A stretch of 64,000 nucleotides of DNA, taken from Liopterus haemorrhoidalis (taxonomy: Eukaryota > Arthropoda > Insecta > Coleoptera > Dytiscidae). The DNA lies in the NCBI GenBank assembly GCA_963971575.1, contig OZ020615.1:60335379-60399378 (forward strand), written 5' to 3'. Made by a program: the position numbers and the translations under genes. The notes under the pieces were generated by a model. It was given only the letters and a program-made list of their open reading frames with translations. It had not been told where the DNA came from and did no database searches. Shown piece after piece: positions 54,031-64,000 of the stretch; position 1 is the stretch's first letter, and each line of letters begins with the position of its first letter.

Positions 54031-54820
54031 TAGGGCTGCCATACGTCCCGGTTTTGAGGTTTGTGTCCCAGTGTCCCGGTCCAAATGTCATTTGTCCCGG
54101 TCGATTTAAAATTTATGCATATTAAAAAATTATTTTTCGATAATATTTTACATATACATATATACGTACTATATATAAATTATATAACAGATTCGAGGTC
54201 CGAAATGTTCCGGAGTAATGCCGAGTACCAGTCAGCTAGTCACTAGCTGACTGGTACTGACAGATAAGCGCAATTCGCTTTCTATTGACACCGTGATAAG
54301 CATAATTCAATGTGTTTTAAATTATAAAATGTCATGCATTGAATTCTGAAATTATATAAAAGGGGAAAAAGAACTGCTCCAAAAAACGAAAACATCGGAG
54401 AAATATGATTGGGCAAAGAAGAGCGATGATAAAGAACCCACCGAAGTCGGGAAAGGGAGAGAGTAAAAGCAAGAGAAGAATGGAATGTAAGGTTCTATTT
54501 GGTTTTATTAAATTGAATCGCCCATTAATTTATATTATATTATTTTAGATTTGATAAAGACGCATCCACAAAAAAAAACATCAAATTTTTCCAGTCGAAC
54601 TGAGTGTTCCAAAATGATTCACCATTGATCCCAACGTTTTGCTCTTGGAATACCTATTATCAATCTCTCCTTTAATTATTTTTTTTTGTCTTTAAATTTT
54701 TCTATTTTTTAAAATATTATGCAATTTTTTATAATAAAGGTATTATTGTCGATAAAAGTTTTTTTAAAGTTTGGGGGGGGGGGTTTCCCGGTCGGTAGTC
54801 CGACAATTATGGCAGCCCTA
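54031..54820. mobile_element. Non-autonomous hAT-like element (790 bp)
   Basis: Ends TAGGGCTGCCATA and TAGGGCTGCCATAA (inward) are inverted repeats with repeated GTCCCGGT blocks just inside both ends. The flanking 8-mers do not match, so the duplication is lost or the ends are slightly misplaced. It contains the palindrome at 54225-54257 and a G run at 54773-54783. Confidence 0.7.
54225..54257. repeat. Perfect 16-bp palindrome with 1-base spacer
   Basis: GTACCAGTCAGCTAGT, C, ACTAGCTGACTGGTAC. The arms are exact. Confidence 0.95.
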
Positions 54821-55685
54821 ATCTAGAGTCACAAAAATTCAATGTTTGCATTAAGAATTTATGGCAATCTAATTTAATTTGGTCTTAAATATACTAAAAA
54901 TATACAAAGCACTGTTTCAGATTAAAATTAAATACATGAGGATCATTAGAACATTTTATCTGTAAATCAAAACTCAAAAAAATCTTTAACATCTGTCTTT
55001 AATTTGAAACAAAGTTGTCTATAGTTGCATCAACATTGGAGGGTTGTGTTATTTATTGCCTGAGTACTGTAAGGGTGGGTCACAATCCATTGGTCTTCAG
55101 TTCCCTTTATCTGTTGCCTCAAGCCCCGGAGACATCGCGAAATATATACACCTGTTGGAATGCTCGCTTGTTATAACAGAATACTCTTTGATCCCCGCAA
55201 AAGCTTACGGCTATATCTGATTTAAGATATTTCGATAACTTAGCATACTTAATTTAATAAACTTAATAGCGAAAATTATGGTTTGATTGTTTAATAAGAT
55301 TATCTTTACAAAACCGTGATTTTAGATCACGTTTTGTTGTTGATTGAACAATTATTTTGATACATTTCTTGTTGGTATAAGGTCTTTGCGATAGCATTTT
55401 GCGGTTAATGGAGTAATGAGTATTTAATAGACTTCAATTGAAATTCTTTTAATGCTGAATCAGAGTAAAATTAATGTAGGAAATTACTGAAATGATTGTG
55501 TCTGTAATGGTCGAGATAAACAGTTGTATTTCCTAGCCGTGAGGTATTCGGAATAATTTTAATACTGGTAGTTGGTATAACATAAATTTGTCTTTATTTC
55601 GTGGCAGATGCAGGCACGCATACAAGAGGGTGCTCCTCGGGTCCGGACCTCCCCCCAGGAATAAAAAAATCGTATACTTATTTAC
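54821..55685. other. Intronic interval, nothing recognised
   Basis: No bounded element. 55600-55680 should be the other half of the palindrome-family copy split by the next element, but only CTTATTTA at the junction is recognisable. Confidence 0.4.
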
Positions 55686-55924
55686 CCATTAATGACCAAA
55701 GTTTCGTATAAGCAACCTTTTAGAAATTATTTTTTTAAAGGAAAGCAATTGTTTTATTTTTATTGCATATTTATTTTACAAGCATTACTAGGATACAATA
55801 GCTTCGTGATTATTTTATTTCGCAGTTTTTTTAAAGAGTATATTTTTTTAAATATTTTTAAATTGATCAATTTTTGAAGATTTTACTGATTTATAAAAGC
55901 GGGCATTTTCTATACACTTGTTGG

Positions 55925-55982
<58 letters not shown>
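55925..55982. repeat. (TA)n microsatellite
   Basis: About 29 TA units without interruption inside the piggyBac element. Confidence 0.95.
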
Positions 55983-55986
<4 letters not shown>

Positions 55987-56357
55987 AAATCGTATGAGAA
56001 CATTGTTATGAATTATCCTATTTTGAAAAAATATATATTTTATCTGTCATGTTGCTGTGATCATTCAAATTTCTGGGGTGCGTATACGCACCTTTGGCCA
56101 AATCACTGAAATGTACAGGCGTGATTCATCATCGACAAGTCTTATCTTGTCTTAGCTATCTAAACTATTGTTCATTTCTACTGTGTGTTCTTTCATAGTT
56201 CAGTATATGTATTTACAGAATAAGTATAGTGGAAATAAAAATTAGTTGTACAGTTGTCAAATTATAGTAAAATTTATTAATTGGTCACGACTCTTATGTA
56301 TCTCTTAAGTATCAGAGTAATGCAGATACTGATAGAGAAATAACAAATTCAAACTAT

Positions 56358-56522
56358 GGGCGTCCTTCAAAAAACAATTTATCAGGTGTCATCAGATTTG
56401 ATAATATTGGTCATCTGATAAGAGGCATGAAACGAATGTAAAAAAAATGCAGTTTGTGTAAGAGCAAATCCATTTATTTACATCTGTGCCCAGAGTGTTT
56501 TGAAATGTTTAATTCCAAATAA
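56358..56522 (+). pseudogene. piggyBac transposase C-terminal fragment with zinc motif
   Basis: The frame reads GRPSKNNLSGVIRFDNIGHL, IRGMKRM, stop, KKCSLCKSKSIYLHLCPECF, EMFNSK, stop. RFDNIGH followed by CxxC, a serine/lysine stretch and CPECF is the conserved tail of piggyBac transposases. One in-frame stop breaks it and upstream coding is not recognisable. Confidence 0.78.
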
Positions 56523-56754
56523 GTTCATATTTCAGTCATAAATAAAATAATTTGCTTATAACATGTTTACTTATATTTGATATTGTTATTAGCCAAGGGT
56601 GCGTATACGCATCCTTATATTCCTGTAGAGTTAAGCATATATATTTTTTCAAAATGTTGTTTTTCAAATAATTGTCTAAGTTGATGTATTTTAATTAATT
56701 TGCAATACAAGTTTTGTGAAAAATATTTTTTCTTAATAGCTTGGCCATTAATGG

Positions 56755-56803
56755 GTTAAATACCTCAAAACCCTGAAATGTGTGAAAATTCACACTTAAC
56801 ATC
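56755..56803. repeat. Outer-end fragment of the 44.3-47.1 kb palindrome family
   Basis: TAAATACCTCAAAACCCTGA, AATGTGTGAAAATTCACACT match 47084-47126 with few changes. Confidence 0.8.
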
Positions 56804-56859
56804 AGTGGCGGCTCGTGGAAACATATAATGGCGGTGCTGCAACCAGGAGTATAATTGAT

Positions 56860-57271
56860 AATGGGCGCGTTAAGCGCCCTAAACAGTTTAGTACGTTCAC
56901 TACGATTACTTTCTGAACGTTACCGTTGACAGTCAACAGTTTACTAAACATCTCAACGTAAAAATTTTACGTTTAGTTAAGTTGACTTGTATACCTAACC
57001 TAAATTTTTAGCGGGAAATTTATACAAGATACAAGTTAAATAGCACTGGAGCTAACAAATTGATTAATTCTGCCACTTGAGGACGTGACAGTCTAAAATG
57101 GTTTTTATCTGTTAGTAATGGATCCATTTCTAATAATTTTTTAAGGTTATGTACTCAAACTGTTGCACTCGCGTTGAAACTAACCGGTAACCGTTCAGAC
57201 ATTCACCAAATTGTTTAATCAACGTACGTTTACGTTTAGACTCAACGGTTTAGGCGCTGAACGCGCCCATT
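56860..57271. repeat. Inverted repeat (about 60-bp imperfect arms), MITE-like
   Basis: ATGGGCGCGTTAAGCGCC at 56861 is matched inverted by GGCGCTGAACGCGCCCAT ending 57270, with TAAACAGTTTA / CGGTTTA continuing inside. CAGTGGCGGCTCGTGG at 56806 just outside resembles a hAT end. Confidence 0.65.
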
Positions 57272-57599
57272 GTCTTTTGGGAAAGATTTTTAAGATGGAC
57301 ACATCAATATTTAATAATTCAGTTATAGAAATAATGTTGTATGCACTTCGTACGCGAAATACGTTTAGCTCTTTGGTATACTAAACTGGCATTTAGTGCA
57401 CTATAAATACCTTATGACGAATTTTATGTTCTTTCCCATAGACATAATTCAGTGTTGATAAGGAAAGTATTTTAGAATGCAAGAGAATTAAATTGCTTGG
57501 AAGTTTATAACCGTCTTTCAAAATTAAAATTTCAATCTATATTCCAACATGTTTTTACCGAAATTATATTATTTATAAATTCTTGTTACTTTTATTAAG
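57272..57599. other. Intronic interval, nothing recognised
   Basis: No structure recognised. Confidence 0.4.
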
Positions 57600-57840
57600 A
57601 TGTCACAATATCCCGATGTTACTATACGCCTATTGGACCGGTATCTTGCGTTTATTGAGATGTCTTCATTATCGTCGATCGAACTGCATAATTATTGGCA
57701 TGGGTATAATTGTGTGGAGTTGCTGGAGAATGCCGGAGACTGGGATGCCAGCGAGGATGGTAACTGGAAGCGGTAGGCGGAGTCTGCACGCTTGTCTGCG
57801 AACTCAGTGTCGTACTCATCCACGCTCACCATGGATATAA
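57600..57840 (+). other. GC-richer segment with coding-like frames, unidentified
   Basis: The + frame from ATG at 57600 gives 58 codons, MSQYPDVTIRLLDRYLAFIE, MSSLSSIELHNYWHGYNCVE, LLENAGDWDASEDGNWKR, then stop, and stays open after it to 57838. It ends beside GCG|GTAGGC, a weak splice-donor candidate. The minus strand also has a balanced composition (VDEYDTEFADKRADSAYRFQ). Base composition differs from its AT-rich surroundings. I do not recognise the product. It could be a gene or transposon exon, or a captured fragment. Confidence 0.25.
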
Positions 57841-57964
57841 GCTAAAGATGATGGATTACATTTACGGTATTAGGATTATATCAAGGAGATATTATATGCA
57901 ATTAAGAGAAAGAAGTAGATTTATGGTTGTAATGTTCAATAAGAAAGGAAGAAATCTATAAGAA

Positions 57965-58130
57965 ATATGAGGGCTACCTTTTAAGTTTTTACAAAAATTA
58001 AGGAACAACATTTTTTTAACAAACTGTTTTATTGCTTTCAAAATATTTGCTTTTAAGATTTATACACTTTTGCATGCGTTCAAACCAATTTTCGAAACAT
58101 TTTTTCCACTCTGAAGTTGGTATTTCAAAT
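57965..58130 (-). pseudogene. Mariner 3' end fragment
   Basis: Nearly identical to the 3' end of the mariner at 17040-17210: minus strand TSEWKKCFENWFERMQKCIN, LKANILKAIKQFVKK and the same CTTTTAAGTTTTTACAAAAA terminal sequence. Coding homology breaks off at about 58130. Confidence 0.85.
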
Positions 58131-58559
58131 GAATATTTTCAGAGGTTATAATGTTGGTGACAGGTTATACTCACAGAGAAAATAAAATATTATACTTTGA
58201 ACTTAACCCATTAGCGTCCATTGTACTCGCTTGAGTACAGAAAATATTGAGACATTCCTTGACCGATACCGTCATCTATGGTTGGATAGTTGCTTTTATT
58301 TATTTTTTCCAAAAAAATATCTTTAGGCGTTAAAGGGTTAAGACATTATTTAAATACTTAATATTTACACATTCCTCTAGAAATTTTATAGAAAGAGAAC
58401 TGGTAATTTATTCTACATAAGAAAATTGTGAAATATTAAAAATTAACAAAAAAAAACAAAATGTTGAAATTTGATCAAAAATTTTTTGATTCCGATTTTA
58501 GCCAAAATATAGTTTTAGGCTAAGTTTTAGGTGAGGATTAGAAAAAAAATATTTAAAAA
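58131..58559. other. Intronic interval, nothing recognised
   Basis: A/T-rich; no structure recognised. Confidence 0.4.
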
Positions 58560-59465
58560 ATTCATTCTTTCCTAGTTTTTGAGTTGCCGATTTGAGTCAG
58601 TTTTTTGCCCATAATTCCAAAACTTTTGCCCAAACTTCAAAATGGACTAAATTTTATTGATCTATGACCAAAAATACATATTTGTACCAATTTTCAATAA
58701 AATCGGAGAGAAAAATTTTTTGCTTCAAAATCACGATTTTTTTAAGGTCTACCCCTTACAATTTTTTCGATATTTGGCCATTTTCAAGGGTTTTAGATTA
58801 CTGACCGTACAAAACTTAATAATTGGTTTATTAAAGCCCAAATTTTGTTTTAGACTAAATGATGTAGGATAATTTTAAAAATTCAAACCCCAGATTTATA
58901 TCCCTAACCATTTTTTAGTTAGGATTTATCATAATTTTCAAAAAAAAATTTAAAAAACGAAAAATTTTCAAAAAAAAAAAATGTTTCAAAATTTGACTAC
59001 AAGTCAATTAGGAGCTCAAGATTTCAAAAATTTCAACCGCAGGTCTTTATCGTATTTAGTTATTAGTTATCGTAAAATTTCTATAAATCACGCCATATTA
59101 AAATGTGTCATAATTTTAAAATACGCAAAACAAATAAAACCTCAAATTTCTAGACAAAATACACTACGAGGAATCCAAAAATTCTAACCTCAGTTACTTT
59201 TCTTTAACCGTTTTTGAGTTGTGATTTTTTTAATTCATAATTTTCACAAATAATGTAAATTATGCCATTAAAAAAAAATGTCGTAATCTCAATACGCGTT
59301 AAACGATTAAAGCCCCAAATTATTTCTAGACTAAATAAACTACAGAGAATCCAAAAATTCTAACCGAAGGTCGCTGTCTCAAATCGTTTTTGAGTTGTGC
59401 ATTTTTTTATTTCACAATTTTCACAAATATTGTAAATTATGCCATTAAAAAAAGTGTATGAAACA
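58560..59465. repeat. Degenerate tandem repeat, period about 150-180 bp
   Basis: AAAAATTCAAACCCCAG (58875), AAAATTTCAACCGCAGGTC (59025), AAAAATTCTAACCTCAG (59176) and AAAAATTCTAACCGAAGGTC (59352) recur with CGTTTTTGAGTTGTG, TAATTTTCACAAATAATGTA and CTAGACTAAATAAACTAC. The last two units are the most alike. Similar phrases occur at 37500-37720. Confidence 0.75.
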
Positions 59466-61177
59466 AAAGATTTTTATCTTATAAACAATTTTTATTATAT
59501 ACAGCACAGTATTGTAGGAACCATCATTTTCATTATTAAAATAGAATAAAGTTAAAAAGCAAAAATTTTGTTGATATATTAGAGAATACGTCGACTAAAT
59601 AATATATCTAGAAGTCTCTTGAAAAACATGATAATTGTAACAATCGAAGCGAGTTTAGTTGGTAACGAAATGTTTTTATGTAGCCAGTGAGCTTTTAGGA
59701 TTGCTCAGGCAAATATACTGACAGTTTGTGCCTTCGGGTGAAAAGTGTTGTTAGTATTAGTAGAAAATTCTACATTTTTGTTTGAAGAACCCGAATACAT
59801 TACAGTACGTTTCATTTTTCTTTCATAAGCTCTTCTGTGGCAGAAACTGCTGGCAACTTTATAAGAAGAATAAACTTAAATCCCTAGTAATGCTAAACAA
59901 AACGCTTTAGTACACAAACAGTGTATAAAATAAATATAAATTACATATTTAAGTAGCTTACTAATGCGAGTTTAAAATACATATGAATTCTTTTCTTAGA
60001 CACATGTAAATTCAGTGAGGCAGCTCGCAACATGCTAGCTTGTTGTAGATACAATCTGCTCATTATAAATGCTTTACTAGATTGCACGAGAAGGCGTATA
60101 CTTTAAAATCGCATGAAAAACTAGCATGTTTAAGCGCGTTTTCATTGAGCCTAATGCATACAACGGAGCTGCATGCTATTTCGTTGCATTCAGATTAAGT
60201 GCTTATAAAAGATATAATATGTAATGAGACTGGGTTCTTTATTATATGACCCAGTGAAGCGTTAGCTTGCAGTAATTTTGTAGTTTATATGCGAGCTAGA
60301 AGATGGGAGATGTCTAGACCACAAATTAAATCTTCACACAATTTGAATATTGCAATTAGATTTCAGTGTTACAATAAAATGAGAAACTATACAAAAAAAA
60401 AAAAGAAAATTAGACAGTAGGTACACGGGAACGATGAACAAGATGACGAGCAAAATGAAGAAATAGTACAAAGTGAGGAAGAAGAGATAGAAATTAAAAA
60501 CAAAAATAGTGAGTCACTTTGCAAGAGCTGTAAGAATTTTATTCATTGAAAAAATGTATTATTATTAGGTATTACTATTATTTTATACTTTACTCTTGGG
60601 CCGATGTTGCAATTTGCCTTGACCGGTTTAGTTCTACCTATCCGCCCCTGATCGTCAGTTCTGGCTGTACAATTCTTTCTGGTGCTTGGCCCTTTCAAGG
60701 ATTCTTATTAATTATTAATTAATTTACCGGGAAATAGATCATAAAATATTTCAAACAATGATTGAGTAAAGACTGGTTTTGATAATCAAAATTATCATCA
60801 TTATCAAGCTCCGATTTCATGCATCTCTCTTCTCCACCGTTAGCGCAAGCAGTGGCGCACGACCTTGATACGTGCGTTATTGCATACAGCTATTGTTGCT
60901 CTTTCAAACTTGCAATGCATTTTTGCTATGAGCTAAACTGAGCAAATTATTGCGTACCTCTGAAACGTTACATGCAATTTCTTGAGTATCAACCACGTAC
61001 ACGATCGGAAAAACATAAATTCTAATCCAAACAGAGAGAAAAAAAAACGTATTAATACATGCACGTATTATGGCGTCCCATGTCAAAATACATAGTAGAC
61101 AAAATATTCGGGACAAGAATTAAAAAAAATAATAATAATAAATTGATGTGAAACATAAGAAACTCTAAAAAAGTATG
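59466..61177. other. Intronic interval, nothing recognised
   Basis: 60430-60510 has an acidic coding-like stretch (ATGAACAAGATGACGAGCAA...) without a supported product. No bounded element. Confidence 0.35.
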
Positions 61178-61185
61178 GTCTAAAG

Positions 61186-61274
61186 CTGGGATTCACAAAC
61201 TGTGCGCCGCAAAAACGTTCCAATATTCCTAACTGCGTTAACTAACGGGAACCGAAAAAGTTTGGGAACCACTA
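61186..61274. mobile_element. 89-bp hAT MITE with exact 8-bp duplication
   Basis: GTCTAAAG at 61178-61185 and 61275-61282. Ends CTGGGATTCACAAACTGTG and TAGTGGTTCCCAAACTTT (inward) are decayed relatives of CAGTGGTTCCCAAACT. It is the smallest bounded element in the window. Confidence 0.82.
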
Positions 61275-61289
61275 GTCTAAAGTTTAGAC

Positions 61290-61972
61290 CCATGCTTTCC
61301 AAAGTGGTCTGTATGGACCCCCAAGGATAGATCTAAATGGACCCCATTTAGACAGGTCATCATCAACATTTAGGCGTTCCGTAGGTTTGAGCATGTTTTG
61401 ACTATATAAATACCACAGTGGATTATCAATGTGACATTGAGGAATCGGATGTCATGTTACAAGAAGAACTGATCGGAAAAAGCACTAACGAAGAACTTAA
61501 GGTACTGCTCAAAAAAAAAAAAAAAAACATCGCGGAAAGGAGTTTTAGCGCAGTTGCTAATCTTCTTACGAAAACAAGAAAACGATTGCAAAACACTGGA
61601 CGTGGAGATTTAAGATTATACCTCACTAAATTGAAGCCAAATATTGAACAACTGCTATCAGAGCACCAGGTTCATCCCTTTCATTAACATTATTATTCGT
61701 GTATTAATTTTATGTAAGAATTTTACTAGGTTCTAATTTGTTCCGTATAAATTCCAAATATTTACTTACATTTTGTGCCTTTTCAATAAAGGTATGAATA
61801 AAAATTGTACATATTTTTCTCAACAAAAAACCCTATCAAAATGAGTAACACTGTGTTAGCTGTCAAAAACACATTTGTTAATAAGTTTAGGAAAATTCAA
61901 TATTAGACAGTCTATGGAAAACAAAAAAATCGTCAAGTGGTCTACGGGGCAAAATAGTTTGGGAAACTATGG
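61290..61972 (+). mobile_element. hAT element with transposase fragment
   Basis: Ends CCATGCTTTCCAAAGTGGTC and CCATAGTTTCCCAAACTATT (inward), each with GTGGTC/GTAGACCACTTG just inside. Flanks GTTTAGAC and GTTAGACC are only similar, so the duplication is decayed. It abuts the 89-bp MITE. Confidence 0.7.
61418..61687 (+). pseudogene. hAT transposase C-terminal fragment
   Basis: Reads YQCDIEESDVMLQEELIGKS, TNEELKVLLKKKKKNIAERS, FSAVANLLTKTRKRLQNTGR, GDLRLYLTKLKPNIEQLLSE. ERSFSAVANLLTKTRNRLxxxxRGDLRLxLTKLxP is the hAT C-terminal dimerisation block of ZBED5/SCAND3-like elements. A poly-A run has replaced the middle (the LWxxxxLLFIAFPSSYLVE part). The 89-codon frame is open only because of that deletion. 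Confidence 0.82.
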
Positions 61973-61980
61973 GTTAGACC

Positions 61981-63091
61981 ATGGTTTAGTACAGAATCTA
62001 AATCACTACTATCAGAATCTAGTACATAATCTAAATCTAGCTACTAGATTAAGATTCTAAATCTATGCTATCATAAATTATAAATAAATAATAATAAAGT
62101 CCGAACATTCAGAAAGAAGTGAAAAATAATAAGGCAACAGTTAACGGTTCTCGGTTAACATTCAAGAAACATTTGTCATCTTTGTCGAGTGCTGAAGAGT
62201 CTAATTAAACCTTACTATGGTTGAAAGAATAATGTGTTGGAAAGTATGAATTCTCCAATTTCTTTATACAGAAGATGTGTTGAAAGTATGCAAACATCTG
62301 CAAACAGTGAATGGATAAATTTGATTCTCATTTATTATCTCACACATCTTTGGCAAGGGCTATTAATAATTTTAAGTTTAAACATTAATTATTTGTTAAA
62401 ACTACTTATAAGGATACAGAAATGTTTAATTACAATTTAGATTTGGTGCCTTCCTCGCGTTATTAATATTATTATTTCGAAAAAAGAAAGAGCTCCATTC
62501 TCAATTAGTACAACAAATTTATTTAGTGACAGATAGTCACTGTATTTGCATCTTTAGAGGTACAAATGTGCAAGAAACTTTTGTTTCACCGCAAGATTTC
62601 AAGAAGTGCTTTCAGATAAATAAATGAGTTGAACCTTTCTCTCATTTAATAATTAACTTAACATTTCCTTCAGCAAAAAGACATTTAAACCGTTACAGTT
62701 ACTTGTCAAATATGAAAGTGTTGAATAATACTAAATCATAATAATAAAATGACATAATAAACATAATGATGAAATATGTTAAGAATCCCGAATCAGGACA
62801 GATTATTTTGTTCATTAGTAAGAGAGAATGTATTTAATTAACGAACTAGGAAGGAAGCAATTCATTTAAATGAAGTAACTAGAGTAAAAATGATTGTGTT
62901 AAGTCCGTTAAAACAGCAATAACTCGTCGCTAACTGCTATTATTTATGTCCACATGCTCGGTTCTCAAGTAGTGTGCGCGCTTACCGCTAGAGTACTTGA
63001 GCTTTCTGTTCTCTTCAACACTCTCACGGCTGATTAATATGCGTGTATCACACACACCAACACATATATATGTATAGTGGCCGATTTAAGG
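61981..63091. other. Intronic interval, nothing recognised
   Basis: TAAATCTA/GAATCTAG short repeats at 61985-62060. Otherwise no structure was recognised. Confidence 0.4.
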
Positions 63092-63099
63092 ACATAACG

Positions 63100-63986
63100 C
63101 AGTGGCGTAGCTACCGCAAGGCCAGTGTAAGCAAAGCTTACGGGCCCTCAAGCAACTGGGGCCCGGCTCGGGCTTTGAAAATTTGCAATTAAAGGTAAGA
63201 CCGCACTAGGCGGAACTACACTGCACGGCACAACACGGCGTGTCAGAATTTGTGAGAAAGTCACTTAGTAGCGCTGTGCAGTGCCGCGTTGCGTAGTGCG
63301 TGATATGCCATATAAATTCAATTAAATAATATTTGTCTGCGTCGTGTCGCGTCACTCCGCTGCAGTGCAATTCCGCCTAGTGCGGTCTTACCTTAAGGCT
63401 TCGAAAATTTGGCAATTAAGAATATAGCACTTAAAAAAATTGTTTATAAAAATTTTACTATTTTTCCAAATGTATTTAGTTATGTATGCATTTAATTCTC
63501 GAAGTGCAGGGTCCCTAGGTCCTAGACGCGCGGGGCTCCGCGCTCAACTAAACGCACATGCGTTTTGCCAACGAGAATAGAATAGTAATAGAAGCGCTAC
63601 GTATGAAGGTTCGGCGAGCGAAAACGGCACATATTTCCCCTCCCTAATGAGTCCCATGTGCGGCTATCTAGTTGGAGTTGGCCCCAGAAGACCAGAACGC
63701 TCACTAAGGGGTTTTGACTGGACACGATTTTGTTCTTGCTTCTGTGAAGGCGCGAAGCTACCGGAGTATGTACTGTCAAACACACGCAACGTTTTTGTTT
63801 ACTTCAAAGAGCTTACTTGAACCTTAAATCTAGCGTTTATCAACACGAGATGACTCGTATTGTAATTCTATAATTAGACCGATGTCATTTTGCAAATTTT
63901 GCTGGATATGGTGGGGGTAGTTTCGCGGGACCGGGGGCCCTTCCTGATGTTTGCCTACAGGCCCAAAAATCGTAGCTACGCCACTG
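63100..63986. mobile_element. 887-bp hAT MITE with exact 8-bp duplication
   Basis: ACATAACG at 63092-63099 and 63987-63994. Inverted ends CAGTGGCGTAGCTAC. Inside are GGGGCCC-rich subterminal blocks (GGGCCCTCAAGCAACTGGGG, GGGGGCCCTTCCTG) and a nested TTAA-flanked MITE. No transposase recognised. Confidence 0.92.
63193..63392. mobile_element. 200-bp TTAA-flanked MITE
   Basis: TTAA at 63189-63192 and 63393-63396. Inverted ends GGTAAGACCGCACTAGGCGG. The interior is GC-rich with TGCAGTG/CACTGCA hairpin motifs. TTAA suggests piggyBac mobilisation, but the ends do not start CCC, so another TTAA-using family is possible. Confidence 0.75.
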
Positions 63987-64000
63987 ACATAACGGCACTA

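Larger units (their letters stand above)
55686..56753 (+). mobile_element. piggyBac-family element (1.07 kb)
   Basis: Ends CCCATTAATGACCAAAG and CCCATTAATGGCCAAG (inward) are inverted repeats. The right flank is TTAA (56754-56757). The left flank is TTTA, a one-base decay of TTAA. GGTGCGTATACGCA occurs twice inside (56076 and 56597). It carries a transposase C-terminal fragment and a long TA run. It inserted into a copy of the palindrome family (56755-56803). Confidence 0.82.

Noticed and set aside
1..64000. miR-10, expected near Scr in many arthropod Hox clusters
   Set aside because: I looked for the conserved mature string (ACCCTGTAGATCCGAA) on both strands and did not see it; a computed search would be decisive.

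Overview
This is AT-rich insect nuclear DNA. The one clear host gene is the first coding exon of the Hox gene Sex combs reduced (Scr), on the + strand at 26684-27419. It opens with MSSYQFVNSLASCY, carries the YPWM hexapeptide and ends at a GT splice donor inside the codon after HLGQ. The homeobox exon was not found, so everything from 27420 to 64000 is inferred to be Scr intron 1, and everything before about 25.9 kb is upstream DNA. The insect order was not determined. No rRNA, complete tRNA, CRISPR, bacterial operon or viral gene was recognised.

Layout. 0-25 kb upstream: a mariner split by a piggyBac element; LINE reverse transcriptase pieces with nested insertions; a Tc1 relic; hAT elements (one filled by a 38-bp minisatellite, one holding a nested mariner); a Penelope-like element with an intact reverse transcriptase plus GIY-YIG reading frame (9.7-11.5 kb); another mariner interrupted by a hAT MITE; a TA-flanked element (12.8-14.5 kb); and three large palindromic structures (14.6-17.0, 21.0-21.7 and 22.5-25.0 kb). 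25.93-27.42 kb: a GC-rich, transposon-free island with the probable Scr promoter (TATAAA plus an initiator-like site), a 5' leader with four short upstream ORFs, and exon 1. 27.4-64 kb: more LINE, hAT, pogo/Tigger, mariner and piggyBac relics, a 2.9-kb palindrome with a tRNA-like segment in each arm, minisatellites (48.2-49.0 kb), degenerate tandem repeats (58.6-59.5 kb) and a hAT MITE ending near the window edge.

Almost every transposase is broken by stops, frameshifts or internal deletions. The Penelope-like frame is the main uninterrupted mobile-element ORF. Many insertions can be bounded to the base by target-site duplications (8 bp for hAT, TA for mariner/pogo, TTAA for piggyBac), so the nesting order can be read directly. 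The window is best described as a heavily transposon-loaded Hox locus with a protected promoter and exon.
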